64,000 nucleotides of DNA. It comes from Tenodera sinensis. Its lineage: Eukaryota; Arthropoda; Insecta; Mantodea; Mantidae. How positions within the stretch are numbered: position 1 is the stretch's first letter; each line of letters opens with the position of its first letter. The translations under genes were made by a program, and so were the position numbers. A model generated the notes under the pieces. It was not told where the DNA came from and searched no databases. It saw only the letters and a list, made by a program, of their open reading frames with translations. Shown here in pieces: positions 1-10,001 of this stretch. The stretch spans positions 171,751,251 to 171,815,250 of the forward strand of contig CM060967.1 of assembly GCA_030765045.1 (NCBI GenBank), read 5' to 3'.

Positions 1-2129
1 TCCCGCTGATTAGCCAAAACCGTGTGCTAAGAAGACGCCGCAGAGATTTTGCTACTGTGCAAAAACCTTCGTTCTTGACGAAAACGCGAGATATGTTCTA
101 GTTGAAAAGGTTTTAAGAGTAATTGGTGAAGCAACCCAATGTAAATAGTTGAATAAACACTTGACAAAGTCCGACGGACCATATTATACATAAATAAGAT
201 CGCTTGGAAGTACTTATTTAAGCAACATACGAAATAAAGCAGAAAAGGAGCAACCATGCTCCAAGCAACACACCGAAGGCTTATGCCTCTAGGTATAAAA
301 TGGAGAGGGACACAGCGAGATCGGTCACCCATACATTGTGGATGTGGTTGGGAAAGATTCTGTACCATGTACAGTAAGTTCACCAGTTATACCAACCAGC
401 TGGTGTGAGCCCTGGGTCTCTATGACCCCAGCCCTCCCCCCTCCCACAGGAGGAAAAGCTACCACCTGCCCAAAGACGCCTTGGGGCCTCCCGCATGGTA
501 CGGTTGCCACTCCTGTACTACCCATCTCACCGGGTTAAGTATTTCCGGGCTTGGACACCGCTGGCCGGAAGTCAGTGTCCTGCATAACCTAAATCCTTCT
601 CCCTCCAGTTGACCAGCCTGTCGGTTTTGACGGCCTCACAAGTGGCAAACCTGGCTGATAGCATCGGGCGTGGACGGACAACCACACACGTGATCCACCA
701 CACCCTAGCAAGGTTGGAAGATCCTAAATTCCATGGATACAAAAAGTTTGCGTACACTGTTACCCCTATTAGATCGCACAAAGTAAAGTCGCACCACGCG
801 GGTAGGTTTGTGCAGATAAACATTCCGGCCAGGTAAACCTGGCTGTAATACTGGAGATCCCTCACTACCAACAGGGTGCACAAGGATCAGAGCATTCTAA
901 CAGAGGGTCTTTCAGGAGCAACATGCTACCTGCTTTCGCGTCATCCACCCTAAAACTGAGTAAGACACATCCTTAACGCTGTCCCAAAACAAAAACCCTG
1001 CCGTAAAATTCTATTGAGGGTGTCCACACAGCAAAATCACACCTTGCCTATAACTCATCCTCACAGCGACAATATGGCGGGGAAGAAGAAGAAGAAGAAG
1101 CTGTCGTTTGTCCTCCGAAGGAGATGGAGCGGTGCCTCCTTCACAGCCAACGCCTCAATCGCCGGAACATTACAACACTACAGCTTCTGTATGTCGTCTT
1201 CAACGGCATAAGTCAAGGGCGCCAGATGCCAGCAAAACGTTAATTCTGCCATCTAGCGACCTTAGAACAAGTTATAGCCACTGTAGCAGAAGTAGGCAAC
1301 GTCCGCAGGAACTATGTTGAATTCAAACATTACCTCGTTTTTGTCCTAACAGTTTACTTATGTGTGCACATACATTTACAGAACAACCCTTTATTTCGTC
1401 TATGGACACCCACAAGGTATGCTCGTGAAGGCGATATGACGGTGTTGGTTGTATGTGTGTGTGTGTGTGTGGGGGGGGGGGTGATCTTGAGTCTGCATGT
1501 TGTTGACATACAACTACTTTGTTTCCATGTGTGTAAAACTCAAAGTGAACGGAGATTACTGTCGCAGCTTGAGAGCAAGCGTAAAGGGAGACAAAATAAG
1601 AGGAAGCGAAAATGCTACAAGAAAATGATTATTAAGACAAGATATTGTGCTATCAGTGTTCATGCATACTCCCCGCCCCGCCCCCCTCTGTGTTATCCGG
1701 CTTTTCCTCCTCAGCAGTTCAACAGCGGATTTCGCTTCACACATGAGAGGAGATAGAGGGGAAAAAATTACAAGTGAAACAAACGTAATAAATGCCTCTT
1801 GCAAGATTCTTATTTGTGATAGAAGAGGAGTTAGAGAGAGTCAACATATTTTGTTCCCACTTCAGTTACCTCTGTTAGAAGGTGATAATTAATGGAGTTA
1901 ATGCCTCAGAACTGCACTCCAAAATTGTTTACAGTAGTTTCTTTTAAAATCATATGATCAACAAAGGAATATATAACTTCAAAATCCTACTACCGCGTTC
2001 ACAGTTTAAACCTTCAAGGTGGTAGATACAGCTAACGGATATGTATGACTGAAAGTTCATGAAAATCAAGCAAAAAAGAAACAACTTTCTTTTAATTCTA
2101 TAAATTAATCGAGACATTCGTAAATGCCA
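1..2129. other. Left end, no gene recognised
   Basis: No reading frame here has domain-like composition or recognisable motifs. Small simple repeats are visible: a GAA-type run near 1084-1100 and a GT run followed by poly-G at 1451-1482. The block at about 325-560 is GC-rich and contains several CCC/GGG tracts, so it may be an old repeat, but no second copy is present in the window. Confidence 0.5.
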
Positions 2130-2178
2130 ATGCAATACTTCCTCTACTTTACTATACGTAGTAGAGAAAGTAAAAACT
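2130..2178 (+). repeat. Family A repeat, 3' end fragment
   Basis: About 50 bp matching the right end of the family A repeat (compare 41840-41876): an AATACTTCCTCTACTT block followed by GTAGAGAAAGTAAAAA. Only the terminus is present. Confidence 0.55.
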
Positions 2179-2643
2179 GTTTAATTTGTCTCGGGACGCC
2201 ATATTAAATGCCCTTCTTCATGTAGGTATACAGCACATCCAGGTTGTAGTGGCGCTCCTGAAGCATAGATGCGCAATAGCAGAGACCTGGGATTAGTGTA
2301 CCACTTGCTCTGACTGTGATAACCGCACAATAACTGTGGCGTATACTACTTGTGTATGTGACATCACACGCTTCTTCCCTACCACTCCAGCCACTTCTCC
2401 TAATGTCTGCTCTCTTGCCAGGACGATCTGGACAAACTGTACCTGTCGCGTGGATGTCAATATTCAAATCGTTGTTACTACAGTAGAGTCCCACTAATTG
2501 GGACCGAACTGTTCGGATGCTTATGCGACGTTGGCGGGCGAAACAGTGCGCTGCTTCAAAACAACAGTTTTTTAGTTTTTGTGCATAAGATAGCCGACAG
2601 ATTCACTGATTACTCCTATAGCATTTATTTCATGTTTTTCTGG

Positions 2644-3350
2644 TGTAACGGGATCGTGACTTGGATGCGCCGTTTGTAGCGGTTTCTGGACGTTGGGTGC
2701 CGGATTTAGGTAGGCATGAGAGGATGTTTCTCGGGCGCGAGGTTAGATGACAACACAACACAGGCTTTTACTAAGTTTATTCTTCAACACTTCATTTGCC
2801 TCGAATTTCCGACCTGAGCAAGTTTCTGGTGCTTCTCTCTTAGGTTGCTAACTGCTGTACGTTCACTAATCACCGTTGCACTTCATACCTCGACGTTTCT
2901 TTTTGGCGCGAGAGTTATACTCATTTAGCGATACCAGGTTTACACTTCTAGTCACATCGCCACCCAGACTCAAACTGTCAGACCGTTACACTTTCCACCT
3001 CGACGTTCCTTTTTGGCGCGAAGCTATACTTATTTAGCGCTACGAGGTTTACACTCCTGGGCACATCGCCATCCAGACCCAACTGTCAGACCGTTGCACT
3101 TTGCACCTCGATTTCCCATACTGTCCATTCGATACATTATTTAACTGTTTAATGAACTCTAATGTGACTAATTAAGGACATAGATTTGATTTCTTTAGTT
3201 CTAGAGGCCTTTAGAAACTTGTTCAGGTCAACCTACTTTCAAAAGGCAATTTCTTTGCACAATACCAAGTTATACTTATATCTAAAATCTTATATTTATG
3301 TACATTCTTAATCTAAAATTACAAATATATACGTAGAAGTTCCCGTCTCA
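2644..3350 (-). repeat. 3' LTR of the gypsy element
   Basis: 707 bp, beginning TGTAACGGGATCG and ending CCCGTCTCA on the plus strand. It matches 10002-10708 base for base except at 2844, 2857, 2886 and 2915. All four differences fall within 72 bp. The flanking CTGG at 2640-2643 is one half of the target duplication. Confidence 0.96.
2873..3110. repeat. Tandem 110-bp repeat inside the LTR
   Basis: Unit 1 is 2873-2982, unit 2 is 2983-3090 and a truncated third unit starts at 3091. Each starts CCGTT(G/A)CACTT and carries a CACCTCGACGTT(T/C)CTTTTTGGCGCGA block. The same arrangement is in the other LTR at 10231-10468, so the duplication predates the insertion. Confidence 0.9.
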
Positions 3351-3713
3351 AATGCGCCGGATTTTGTAACAAGAAAAACAGGAAGATCTTTGAGAGATTT
3401 CTCCTTTTTTTTTTGGTTACCAAATTCTATTTTCCTCCGAAGTCCTGACTTCAGCTTAACCTACACATGAAAATGTCCACTTCCTCGTAGTATACCTTTG
3501 CTTTCAATTATCTACCTGTCTTGGACTTTCACCTTCTTCCTTTACAATATCACACATATAGGTCACTGACACAGGTTCTCCTTGTCTACCTGGCCAACGT
3601 AAACACAAGGGTTCAATGTCTTCCAGGGTTCCTTAGTTCATAACCAGAGTTTCACATAATGACATTGTGTACTTCTAATCTACTCACATTTACAAGCTAC
3701 TAATTTTACATTT

Positions 3714-3768
<55 letters not shown>

Positions 3769-4088
3769 CTTAAACCAGTGTTTCATATAATGACATTCTG
3801 CACTGCTAATCTAATCACACTTACGAGCTACTAATTGTACACTTATTTCTACCTAATTTTCACCTATATCCTTCCAAGTTTACCATTGTTCCTTCATCTG
3901 TCTTTTTAAACTTATTTACCGCTTCGCGCGTATTTTAAACCATCATTTTCATTTCAATTGTTGCTTGTTAGTGCTTCCCGCATCTTCGGTCTCCCTTTGA
4001 TAAGTAATTAGACCCCTGACACTATTTATTTTGTAATGACGAAACTCTCGAATTGATAGGCCGACTCGGCGTATCTTACCTCGAATAC
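3351..4088 (-). other. 3' non-coding region of the gypsy element, with poly-T and a split direct repeat
   Basis: The region between the integrase end and the 3' LTR holds no substantial open frame. A 45-base poly-T run (about 3717-3763) is flanked by two related roughly 70-bp blocks, 3642-3713 and 3773-3843, both reading AACCAG(A/T)GTTTCA(C/T)ATAATGACATT. The only obvious polypurine run on the coding strand (plus-strand pyrimidines 3398-3414) lies about 47 bases from the LTR edge, unusually far for a polypurine tract. Confidence 0.7.
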
Positions 4089-4601
4089 TTATTCTTTATG
4101 TACTTTTGCGTGCTCTTCCTTTATTGGTTCTTCTTCGGTTCTGATCTCGTCCTGAAGGTACGGACGTAAAAGCTGCTTATGCCATTTTCCCCCTAGTTTA
4201 CCGCTGTTCAAGTCCATAAGCAAGTACGTGTCAGTTCCGTATTCCTCTGCTACCTTATACGGACCTTTGTATAAAAGTCCCATGCGCTGGTTATATTTGT
4301 TTATGGCGCTAGAAAGTTTCTTGTTTCTCACCAATACGAGATCGCCTTTGTGTAATTTCCACTTTTTCCTCATTTTCGCCTTATGTTTTTCTTTACGTCT
4401 ATCCGCCCTCTTTCTCATTCGCTCTGCGGCCATTTCCATAATTTCTAATTGCGACGTACTCACGGCGCCTTCCACATCAAGGGTTCGCGGTATGTTCGCA
4501 CCCATCGTGTTAATGAGCTTGCCTTGCATTAACTCTACCGGTTTGAATCCCGTGACTTGGTTTACCGATTCATTTAATATCTTTTCAATTGTCGGTATCA
4601 T
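4089..4601 (-). pseudogene. C-terminal integrase segment, separated from pol by an in-frame stop
   Basis: 170 residues in the same reading frame as pol, five codons past its TAA stop. It contains a basic region (RMRKRADRRKEKHKAK near 61-77) and a GPY/F-type motif (YKGPYKVAEEYGTD, GPY at 113-115) followed by KWHKQLLRPYL. This is the C-terminal domain of gypsy integrases, which takes part in DNA binding and target choice. The junction shows no frameshift or deletion, only the stop codon, so the simplest reading is one nonsense change in a recently active copy. A short separate protein could start at the ATG at 4599-4601, but that is not a known strategy for these elements. Confidence 0.88.
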
Positions 4602-4616
4602 TTCGGGCCATTTTGT

Positions 4617-7610
4617 TTATTGCTTACTACAGGATACTCGCAGATACACCGATAGGTTTCTCATGGTTCTCTCGGTCGGGTTGCTATTCGGCCGATAACG
4701 CGAACAGTGGTAAAGTTTGATACCTTGTTCTTTCATCGTGTTAACGAACTTCTTTCCTGTAAACATGGTAGCGTTATCTGCTAGCAATGCGTCCATTTTT
4801 CCGACCTGGGGAATATAGTACTTCAGCAATTTATTCAAACATGTGGCACTATCGATCTTTTTAACCGGGTAAATCTTAACGAACTTTGAGAACACGTCTA
4901 CAAATACTATGACGTATCTATATCCAAACGCTCCTCGGGGTAACTCGCCATGACAATCCACCGTAACTAAGGATCTTGGTTTATCCCGTAGGATGGCGTT
5001 CGTCTCGTAATCGTACGCGACTTGCAGTGGCTTCGCTCTTTGACATACGTCACACACCGTAACCGTATGCCTTACCTTTCGTCTTAACTTAGGGATGTAC
5101 AAATTTTCCAATATGGTAGCAGTCGTCCTGTCCGTCCCTGAATGACATAACGCTTTGTGGAACGTCGTAATAATTTCTTTTTCCAGGCTACCAGGAATGT
5201 ACGTCTTCCACTTCGGGTTAATGGCTCCGTGCTTTTTATATAAGACTTCGTCTTTCATTCCCAAACTACCTTCCACCTGTCCATCTATTTCCGGCGCTTT
5301 GACCATTAAATCGACCAACTTACAGTCTTTCCTCTGCAATTCGCTGATTTTCTTTAATTTCTCCTTTAATCCCCTATCCATTGGTATCTCTAGTTTCAAC
5401 ACTTTAATTTCTCTTAGCACTCCACCCATATTATCGGGTATTTCAGCATGATGGGTTAGTCGCGATAACATATCACTGAACGTATTCATCTTTCCCGGTA
5501 TATGTAGGATTTCCACGTCATACATCATTATTTCATGAGCGTACCTACACATCTTTGAGCTAGTATACTTACATTTCTGTAGAAAAGACAAACTAATGTG
5601 ATCAGAGAAGATCTTTACCTTTTTGCGGTATATGTAAGTTCTAAATCGCTGAATGGCAAAATACATCGCACAGATCTCGATTTCTGTCACTGACGCGTTT
5701 CTCTCTACGTGGTTCAGCCCCCTGGAAGCCGTACTTATAACATGGAACTGGTCTGGAGCTGACCTTTGCCCTAGAATAGCTCCAAACCCTTGGCATGAAC
5801 CGTCCACGTAAATTTCATAAGGAAGTCCATCCCTAGGCCTCTCAAGTAGTATAGAGTTTGCAAACAACTGTTTAATCTTCTCGAACGCCGTCTGCTGGGT
5901 GGCACCCCAATGCCATTTCACCCCTTTTCTCAATAATTCCCTTATAGGTTCCATTATACTGGCGTACTGAGGAATGAATTTCGCCTGATAGTTTAAGACG
6001 CCATTCAGTTTCCTAACTTGTTTAACCGTTTTAGGGGGCGGAATATTCATGATGGCATCTATTCTCTTTTTGTCAGGTTTTAGCCCCTTTTCATTTATTA
6101 TGTATCCCAAAAATTCTACCTCCTTTACGCAGAATTTAGATTTTTCGAGGTTTACAGTCATTCCGTTTTCTCGAAGTTTCGTCAACACGTAATCTACATG
6201 TTTCATGTGCTCGTCAAAATCTTTATCTATGATCAAGAAGTCATCCACATAATGGAGCAAATACGTCCTCGTGGCATCCCCTAAAATTTCATTTATGGCC
6301 CGAAGCAAACCGTTTCCCGAGGTACGCATTCCGAAAGGGCAGACAGTATATTCTAGCTGTATCCCTTCGAAGATAAAACTCGTGTATTTCCTAACCTCTT
6401 CTTTGAGCTCAACTTGCCAATATGACGCCGTTAAGTCAATCGAGGAAATATATCGGCCCCTGGACATCTTAGTGATCAACTGCTCAATAGATTCGCTCCT
6501 AAAATAGTCGGGAAGGGTGTATTTATTTACCCCCCGTCCATCCAATGTTTTCCTTAAACTGCCATCCTTCTTCGCTATCCAAACAACGGGACTAATTATA
6601 TCCGAATTTGAGATTCTAAGTATTCCTAGTTCTAACATTTGGTTGATAATAGCTCTAGCCTGCGTCTGTATGGCTAATGGTAGTTCCCTCTGTCGGTAAT
6701 TACAAGCTTTCGCGTCTTTTACCTCGAAACTGTGTTGATATGCTTTGCATCTGCCGGGTAATTTACTGAAGGTGTTAGCATTTTTAGTTAATGTGTCTTC
6801 TAACCGGCTCATTTGTTCATTGGTCAATTGGTAAGACTCGGTCAGCTTTTCTTTCATTGCAGCCTGCCGAACTTGGTGGCTTTGTTCCACGAACAAGGGT
6901 ACGGGCGCTTTTCCCTTCTCTCGCTCCAAAGTACCCACCGCCTTTTCACTAAAAAGAGGTCTTTTACCCTCGGGTTTGTTATACCTGATAGCAATCTTTA
7001 CAACCGGTTCCGTTTCTACACGCATATGCTGGATAAATAAGTGTTCGTCTCCTATATCCGACTCATTTAACATGCCAACAATCTCACTTTGTTTTATGTC
7101 ACGAACAAACGGTACACCTATTCTCCTTTCACCTTTATTTAAAATTAAACTTCCCTTTGCGAAGTCTATGACCGCCTTCAGGTCGTACAACATGTCACAT
7201 CCAATAATGGCATCACAAATCAAATTATCGATCACTAAGAATATGTACTCAAACACCTCCCCGCCGATTTCTAAGCATAGCATGGTCTGCAGTTTAATCC
7301 TTTGCACCGTTTTGCCTACGGCTACCTTGCAAACCACATTAGAAGTAGGTAAAGTCATCATCTTGACATTTCGGTTTAGCAACCCTTGGAAAAATTTCGC
7401 GCTACATACATTCATGGTAGCACCGGTATCTACTGTAAATAACTCCGCTTTACCTCCTACTTTAACCTCTATTACCGGGGATTCTACTTCGTTTTCGTCC
7501 GAGTAATTCTTCAGTATTGCCAATTGTTCACTTTCGTCATCATTTAATTCGGACCGTAGCCCTGTGCAGTAAATCACCCCAGGGTTCGGTGCAATCTTTT
7601 TCCGGTCCAC
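4617..7610 (-). CDS. pol: Pol polyprotein: protease, RT, RNase H, integrase core; cut by a stop
   Basis: About 997 residues from position 7610. The first codon there is GTG, so this is not a real start; translation probably enters from gag by a -1 shift. Protease: DTGA at residues 61-64. Reverse transcriptase: SSIDLTASYW with catalytic Asp 391, PFGMRTS near 425, YVDD at 454-457. RNase H: YVDGS (D603), E646, D670 and D713. Integrase: HHCC finger (H818, H823, C853, C856) and the DDE triad D885 (VTVDCHG), D945 (LADNATMF) and E980 (NPTER). All catalytic residues I can check are present. The frame ends in TAA at 4617-4619, 17 codons after the last catalytic Glu; the same frame continues downstream (4089-4601). 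The enzymes would copy the RNA to DNA and integrate it. Confidence 0.93.
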   Translation of the reverse strand: MDRKKIAPNPGVIYCTGLRSELNDDESEQLAILKNYSDENEVESPVIEVKVGGKAELFTVDTGATMNVCSAKFFQGLLNRNVKMMTLPTSNVVCKVAVGKTVQRIKLQTMLCLEIGGEVFEYIFLVIDNLICDAIIGCDMLYDLKAVIDFAKGSLILNKGERRIGVPFVRDIKQSEIVGMLNESDIGDEHLFIQHMRVETEPVVKIAIRYNKPEGKRPLFSEKAVGTLEREKGKAPVPLFVEQSHQVRQAAMKEKLTESYQLTNEQMSRLEDTLTKNANTFSKLPGRCKAYQHSFEVKDAKACNYRQRELPLAIQTQARAIINQMLELGILRISNSDIISPVVWIAKKDGSLRKTLDGRGVNKYTLPDYFRSESIEQLITKMSRGRYISSIDLTASYWQVELKEEVRKYTSFIFEGIQLEYTVCPFGMRTSGNGLLRAINEILGDATRTYLLHYVDDFLIIDKDFDEHMKHVDYVLTKLRENGMTVNLEKSKFCVKEVEFLGYIINEKGLKPDKKRIDAIMNIPPPKTVKQVRKLNGVLNYQAKFIPQYASIMEPIRELLRKGVKWHWGATQQTAFEKIKQLFANSILLERPRDGLPYEIYVDGSCQGFGAILGQRSAPDQFHVISTASRGLNHVERNASVTEIEICAMYFAIQRFRTYIYRKKVKIFSDHISLSFLQKCKYTSSKMCRYAHEIMMYDVEILHIPGKMNTFSDMLSRLTHHAEIPDNMGGVLREIKVLKLEIPMDRGLKEKLKKISELQRKDCKLVDLMVKAPEIDGQVEGSLGMKDEVLYKKHGAINPKWKTYIPGSLEKEIITTFHKALCHSGTDRTTATILENLYIPKLRRKVRHTVTVCDVCQRAKPLQVAYDYETNAILRDKPRSLVTVDCHGELPRGAFGYRYVIVFVDVFSKFVKIYPVKKIDSATCLNKLLKYYIPQVGKMDALLADNATMFTGKKFVNTMKEQGIKLYHCSRYRPNSNPTERTMRNLSVYLRVSCSKQ

Positions 7611-7624
7611 AACAAGATCGCAAT

Positions 7625-9559
7625 TTAGTTTTCCGGATCATTTCCATCCACTATTGCAAAACCTTCTCTCACAGGCGCCACTAAGATCTCTTGACCTCCG
7701 GGCATATTAGAATTTCCCCCTCTTTGGCCCCGTCGGTTATTTCCTCGCGAGCTGTATCCGCTACCGTAATTCCCCCTGTCTTCTCTACGGTAATGCTCTT
7801 CGTCGGAGTCGTGGGCTCTCCACGGGGTTCTCGGGTTATGCCCGTTTCGACGTCCCCTAGGTCGGTACGGCCCGTCATGGAAATTCGCCTCCGTTCTAAT
7901 TAAATTTACCTGATGCTCTCGTCTGCCGTTTCTTGGCCTACCCTCGAATCTGGGCGGGTCATCTCGGTATCGTTCCCTGATACCAACGTCTCGGTTATGG
8001 TTCCCATTGTAATTTCTGTTGGCGCGCGGTGAACTCGGCTGACCACGCCAGCTCCCCCTTTCATTTCTCCGCGAACCATGATCAAACTCCCGTTCCCAGT
8101 TGCTACTTTCAAAAGCTGACACAAGATCTATTAATTCAGTAATATCTTTCGGTCTCGCTACGATCAGGTAATTTGTAATCTGCTGAGGGAAATGTTTAAT
8201 AATTTGCGAAATAAAATCTCCTTCGCTTACAGGAGGATCGACTAATCTGCAATTTTGCGCGCAAGTTAACACGTAGTCCGCCATTGACTGTCGGCCGTGT
8301 TCATTGTATCGGCCGTTGCTCAATATTGATCTGGCTTTGTTCTGCGTAGTCGCGTTCCAGTACTTGTTAAGGAACATTTGCCTGAAATACTCGTAAGAAC
8401 AATTTTCCCCCAAAACAAGCCTTAACCACGTCAGAGATCTATTTTTCAGAGCCTTACGCACAACAAACATTTTGAGCTGTTCCGGTATATCCTTTATCTC
8501 GAAATAGCGGTCTAAGTCGATAAGGAATTGCTTAGGATTTATGTCCTCAGACTCTTCAAAAATGGGAACAGACACTTCATTCAGTAATTGGCCATATTGA
8601 CTAAGACTATTTCCTGTATTAGACGGGTTCACGTGGAAGGAGCTAGGTGTCACATTTTCTATAGCTACAGCCTCATGCTGTGCGCTATTTACAATTGAGT
8701 TATTTCCATTACTGTCAACTGCGCTTGTCGCATTACCATTATTAATACTTCTTAATTGTATCTCTATTCTCTCTACAGATCCCTGGATTTCCACTATTCT
8801 ACTCTCGTTCTTTTTTGAACGGTTATCTACCTCTAGATGAGCTAATAGCTGTCTCTCCGTGTTTTCCTTAAGTTTATTAATTTCTTGTCCCTCAGCTTCT
8901 AATTCAGCGTGCACTACCTGCAAAGTTTCATTTACCTCCCCATGCACTGCGTTCTTAATAGCTGTTAGCTCATCCGTCAGCATTTTCCTAGTTTCTACAT
9001 TTTTTCTTTCACACATCTCTTTCATACGTTCTAAATTTTCGTCTACGTTAATTCTAAAGGAATTTAACCCTTCCTGGATTTCGGAAATGCTCCCCTGCTG
9101 TGTATTTAATTGCTCCCTCATTCTCTCCTCAAATTCCTGGTGCTTTTGATCTAAATGTTCTTTGAGCTTTGATTCTTGGGTCCTAAATCCTTCGTCTAAG
9201 AGTTCTTTAACTTGACCACCCATATTCTCTAATCTACTATTCATTTCGTTTAGTTCTTTACCCTGACCACTAATTTTACTTTCCAATTTCTCACCCATTT
9301 CGTTAACCTGACCACCCATATTCTCTATTCTACTACTCATTTCGTTTAGTTCCTTACCCTGACCACTAATTTTACTTTCCAATTTCTCACCCATATTCTC
9401 TATTCTAGTACTCATTTCGTTTATTTTTTTCAAGAGTATCTTAAAGCAATCTCCCGAAGTATTCCCTACTGCATCGCTGCTCTCAGCACTGTTTTCTTTA
9501 CTCTGTTCTAACGACTCCATTTTGGTATTTCTACTTAGCTTTCCGCTACGAAGGAGCAT
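7625..9559 (-). CDS. gag: Gag polyprotein with long coiled coil
   Basis: 644 residues from an ATG at 9557-9559 to TAA at 7625-7627. Gag forms the particle that packages the element's RNA. Residues about 41-275 are a strongly charged coiled-coil-like region that includes near-exact repeats of a NEM(S/N)SR(I/L)ENMGGQV unit at 47-120. Residues about 322-485 (from YGQLLNEV, with ITNYLIVARP) have the make-up of a retrotransposon capsid domain. Residues 486-620 are rich in Arg, Gly, Asn and Asp with RGG/RGN motifs, as expected for RNA binding, but no CCHC zinc knuckle is present. The N-terminal coiled coil makes this Gag much longer than the usual 300-450 residues. The frame is open throughout. Pol follows in the -1 frame with a very short overlap. 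Confidence 0.9.
   Translation of the reverse strand: MLLRSGKLSRNTKMESLEQSKENSAESSDAVGNTSGDCFKILLKKINEMSTRIENMGEKLESKISGQGKELNEMSSRIENMGGQVNEMGEKLESKISGQGKELNEMNSRLENMGGQVKELLDEGFRTQESKLKEHLDQKHQEFEERMREQLNTQQGSISEIQEGLNSFRINVDENLERMKEMCERKNVETRKMLTDELTAIKNAVHGEVNETLQVVHAELEAEGQEINKLKENTERQLLAHLEVDNRSKKNESRIVEIQGSVERIEIQLRSINNGNATSAVDSNGNNSIVNSAQHEAVAIENVTPSSFHVNPSNTGNSLSQYGQLLNEVSVPIFEESEDINPKQFLIDLDRYFEIKDIPEQLKMFVVRKALKNRSLTWLRLVLGENCSYEYFRQMFLNKYWNATTQNKARSILSNGRYNEHGRQSMADYVLTCAQNCRLVDPPVSEGDFISQIIKHFPQQITNYLIVARPKDITELIDLVSAFESSNWEREFDHGSRRNERGSWRGQPSSPRANRNYNGNHNRDVGIRERYRDDPPRFEGRPRNGRREHQVNLIRTEANFHDGPYRPRGRRNGHNPRTPWRAHDSDEEHYRREDRGNYGSGYSSRGNNRRGQRGGNSNMPGGQEILVAPVREGFAIVDGNDPEN
7628..7634 (-). 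promoter_or_regulatory. Candidate -1 frameshift site between gag and pol
   Basis: On the minus strand the last gag codons read CCG GAA AAC TAA. The heptamer GGAAAAC lies immediately before the gag stop. Slipping back one base on GAA-AAC gives GGA-AAA and enters the pol frame, which is open from just after a TGA at 7638-7640. The window in which a shift could occur is only about a dozen bases, so it must fall here if -1 shifting is used. The heptamer has the same layout as the known retroviral site GGATTTA; activity is inferred. Confidence 0.55.
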
Positions 9560-9983
9560 CTATGTAAAATTACCTTATTCTAATCTTCCCCATTCAATCA
9601 TACAGTATATAATGTCCTCTCATTCTTCCACACATTTGTTTCCATGCATCTACTATTTTAACTGTGATATGTATTGTCTTTACCTAGGATTGTTTTGTTT
9701 AACTCTAACCTTTCGGTGACTTGCGTTGCTGGGTTGATGTGGTCGTCCTCTGATGTTGATTGTCTCGCTTGTTGAAAACAGCACCTCGTGCGCCTTTCCT
9801 CCGAGGTCTTGAGGCTGTTTCCTGTCGCTCGTGATGTTACTTGGTCGTCGGCTCCTTTTCGCGTCCACGGCTTCTACTGCTGTCCCTGGGTTGAAGTTCA
9901 CCTTCTTCCTACGCGTCGATTTATTCTCGCCGAGTTAACTGCTTACATCGGTGATCCTCTGGTTGTCATTCTTTGTCGAGCCA

Positions 9984-9999
9984 CCGCGTTGGGACGCCA
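9984..9999 (-). promoter_or_regulatory. Primer-binding site of the gypsy element
   Basis: On the minus strand the 5' LTR ends …CGTTACA, then two bases, then TGGCGTCCCAACGCGG. The leading TGG pairs with a tRNA 3' CCA end, and the position is the normal one. I could not match the rest confidently to a particular tRNA. Confidence 0.7.
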
Positions 10000-10001
10000 T
10001 T

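Noticed and set aside
338..538. Pro-rich overlapping frames on both strands at 325-538
   Set aside because: Open on both strands in GC-rich DNA, no domain-like content, no supporting signals.
2494..2540. ACAGTAGAGTCCCACTAATTGGGACC resembling a pogo/Tigger end, and a similar one at 26152
   Set aside because: No partner end or transposase nearby; too short to assert.
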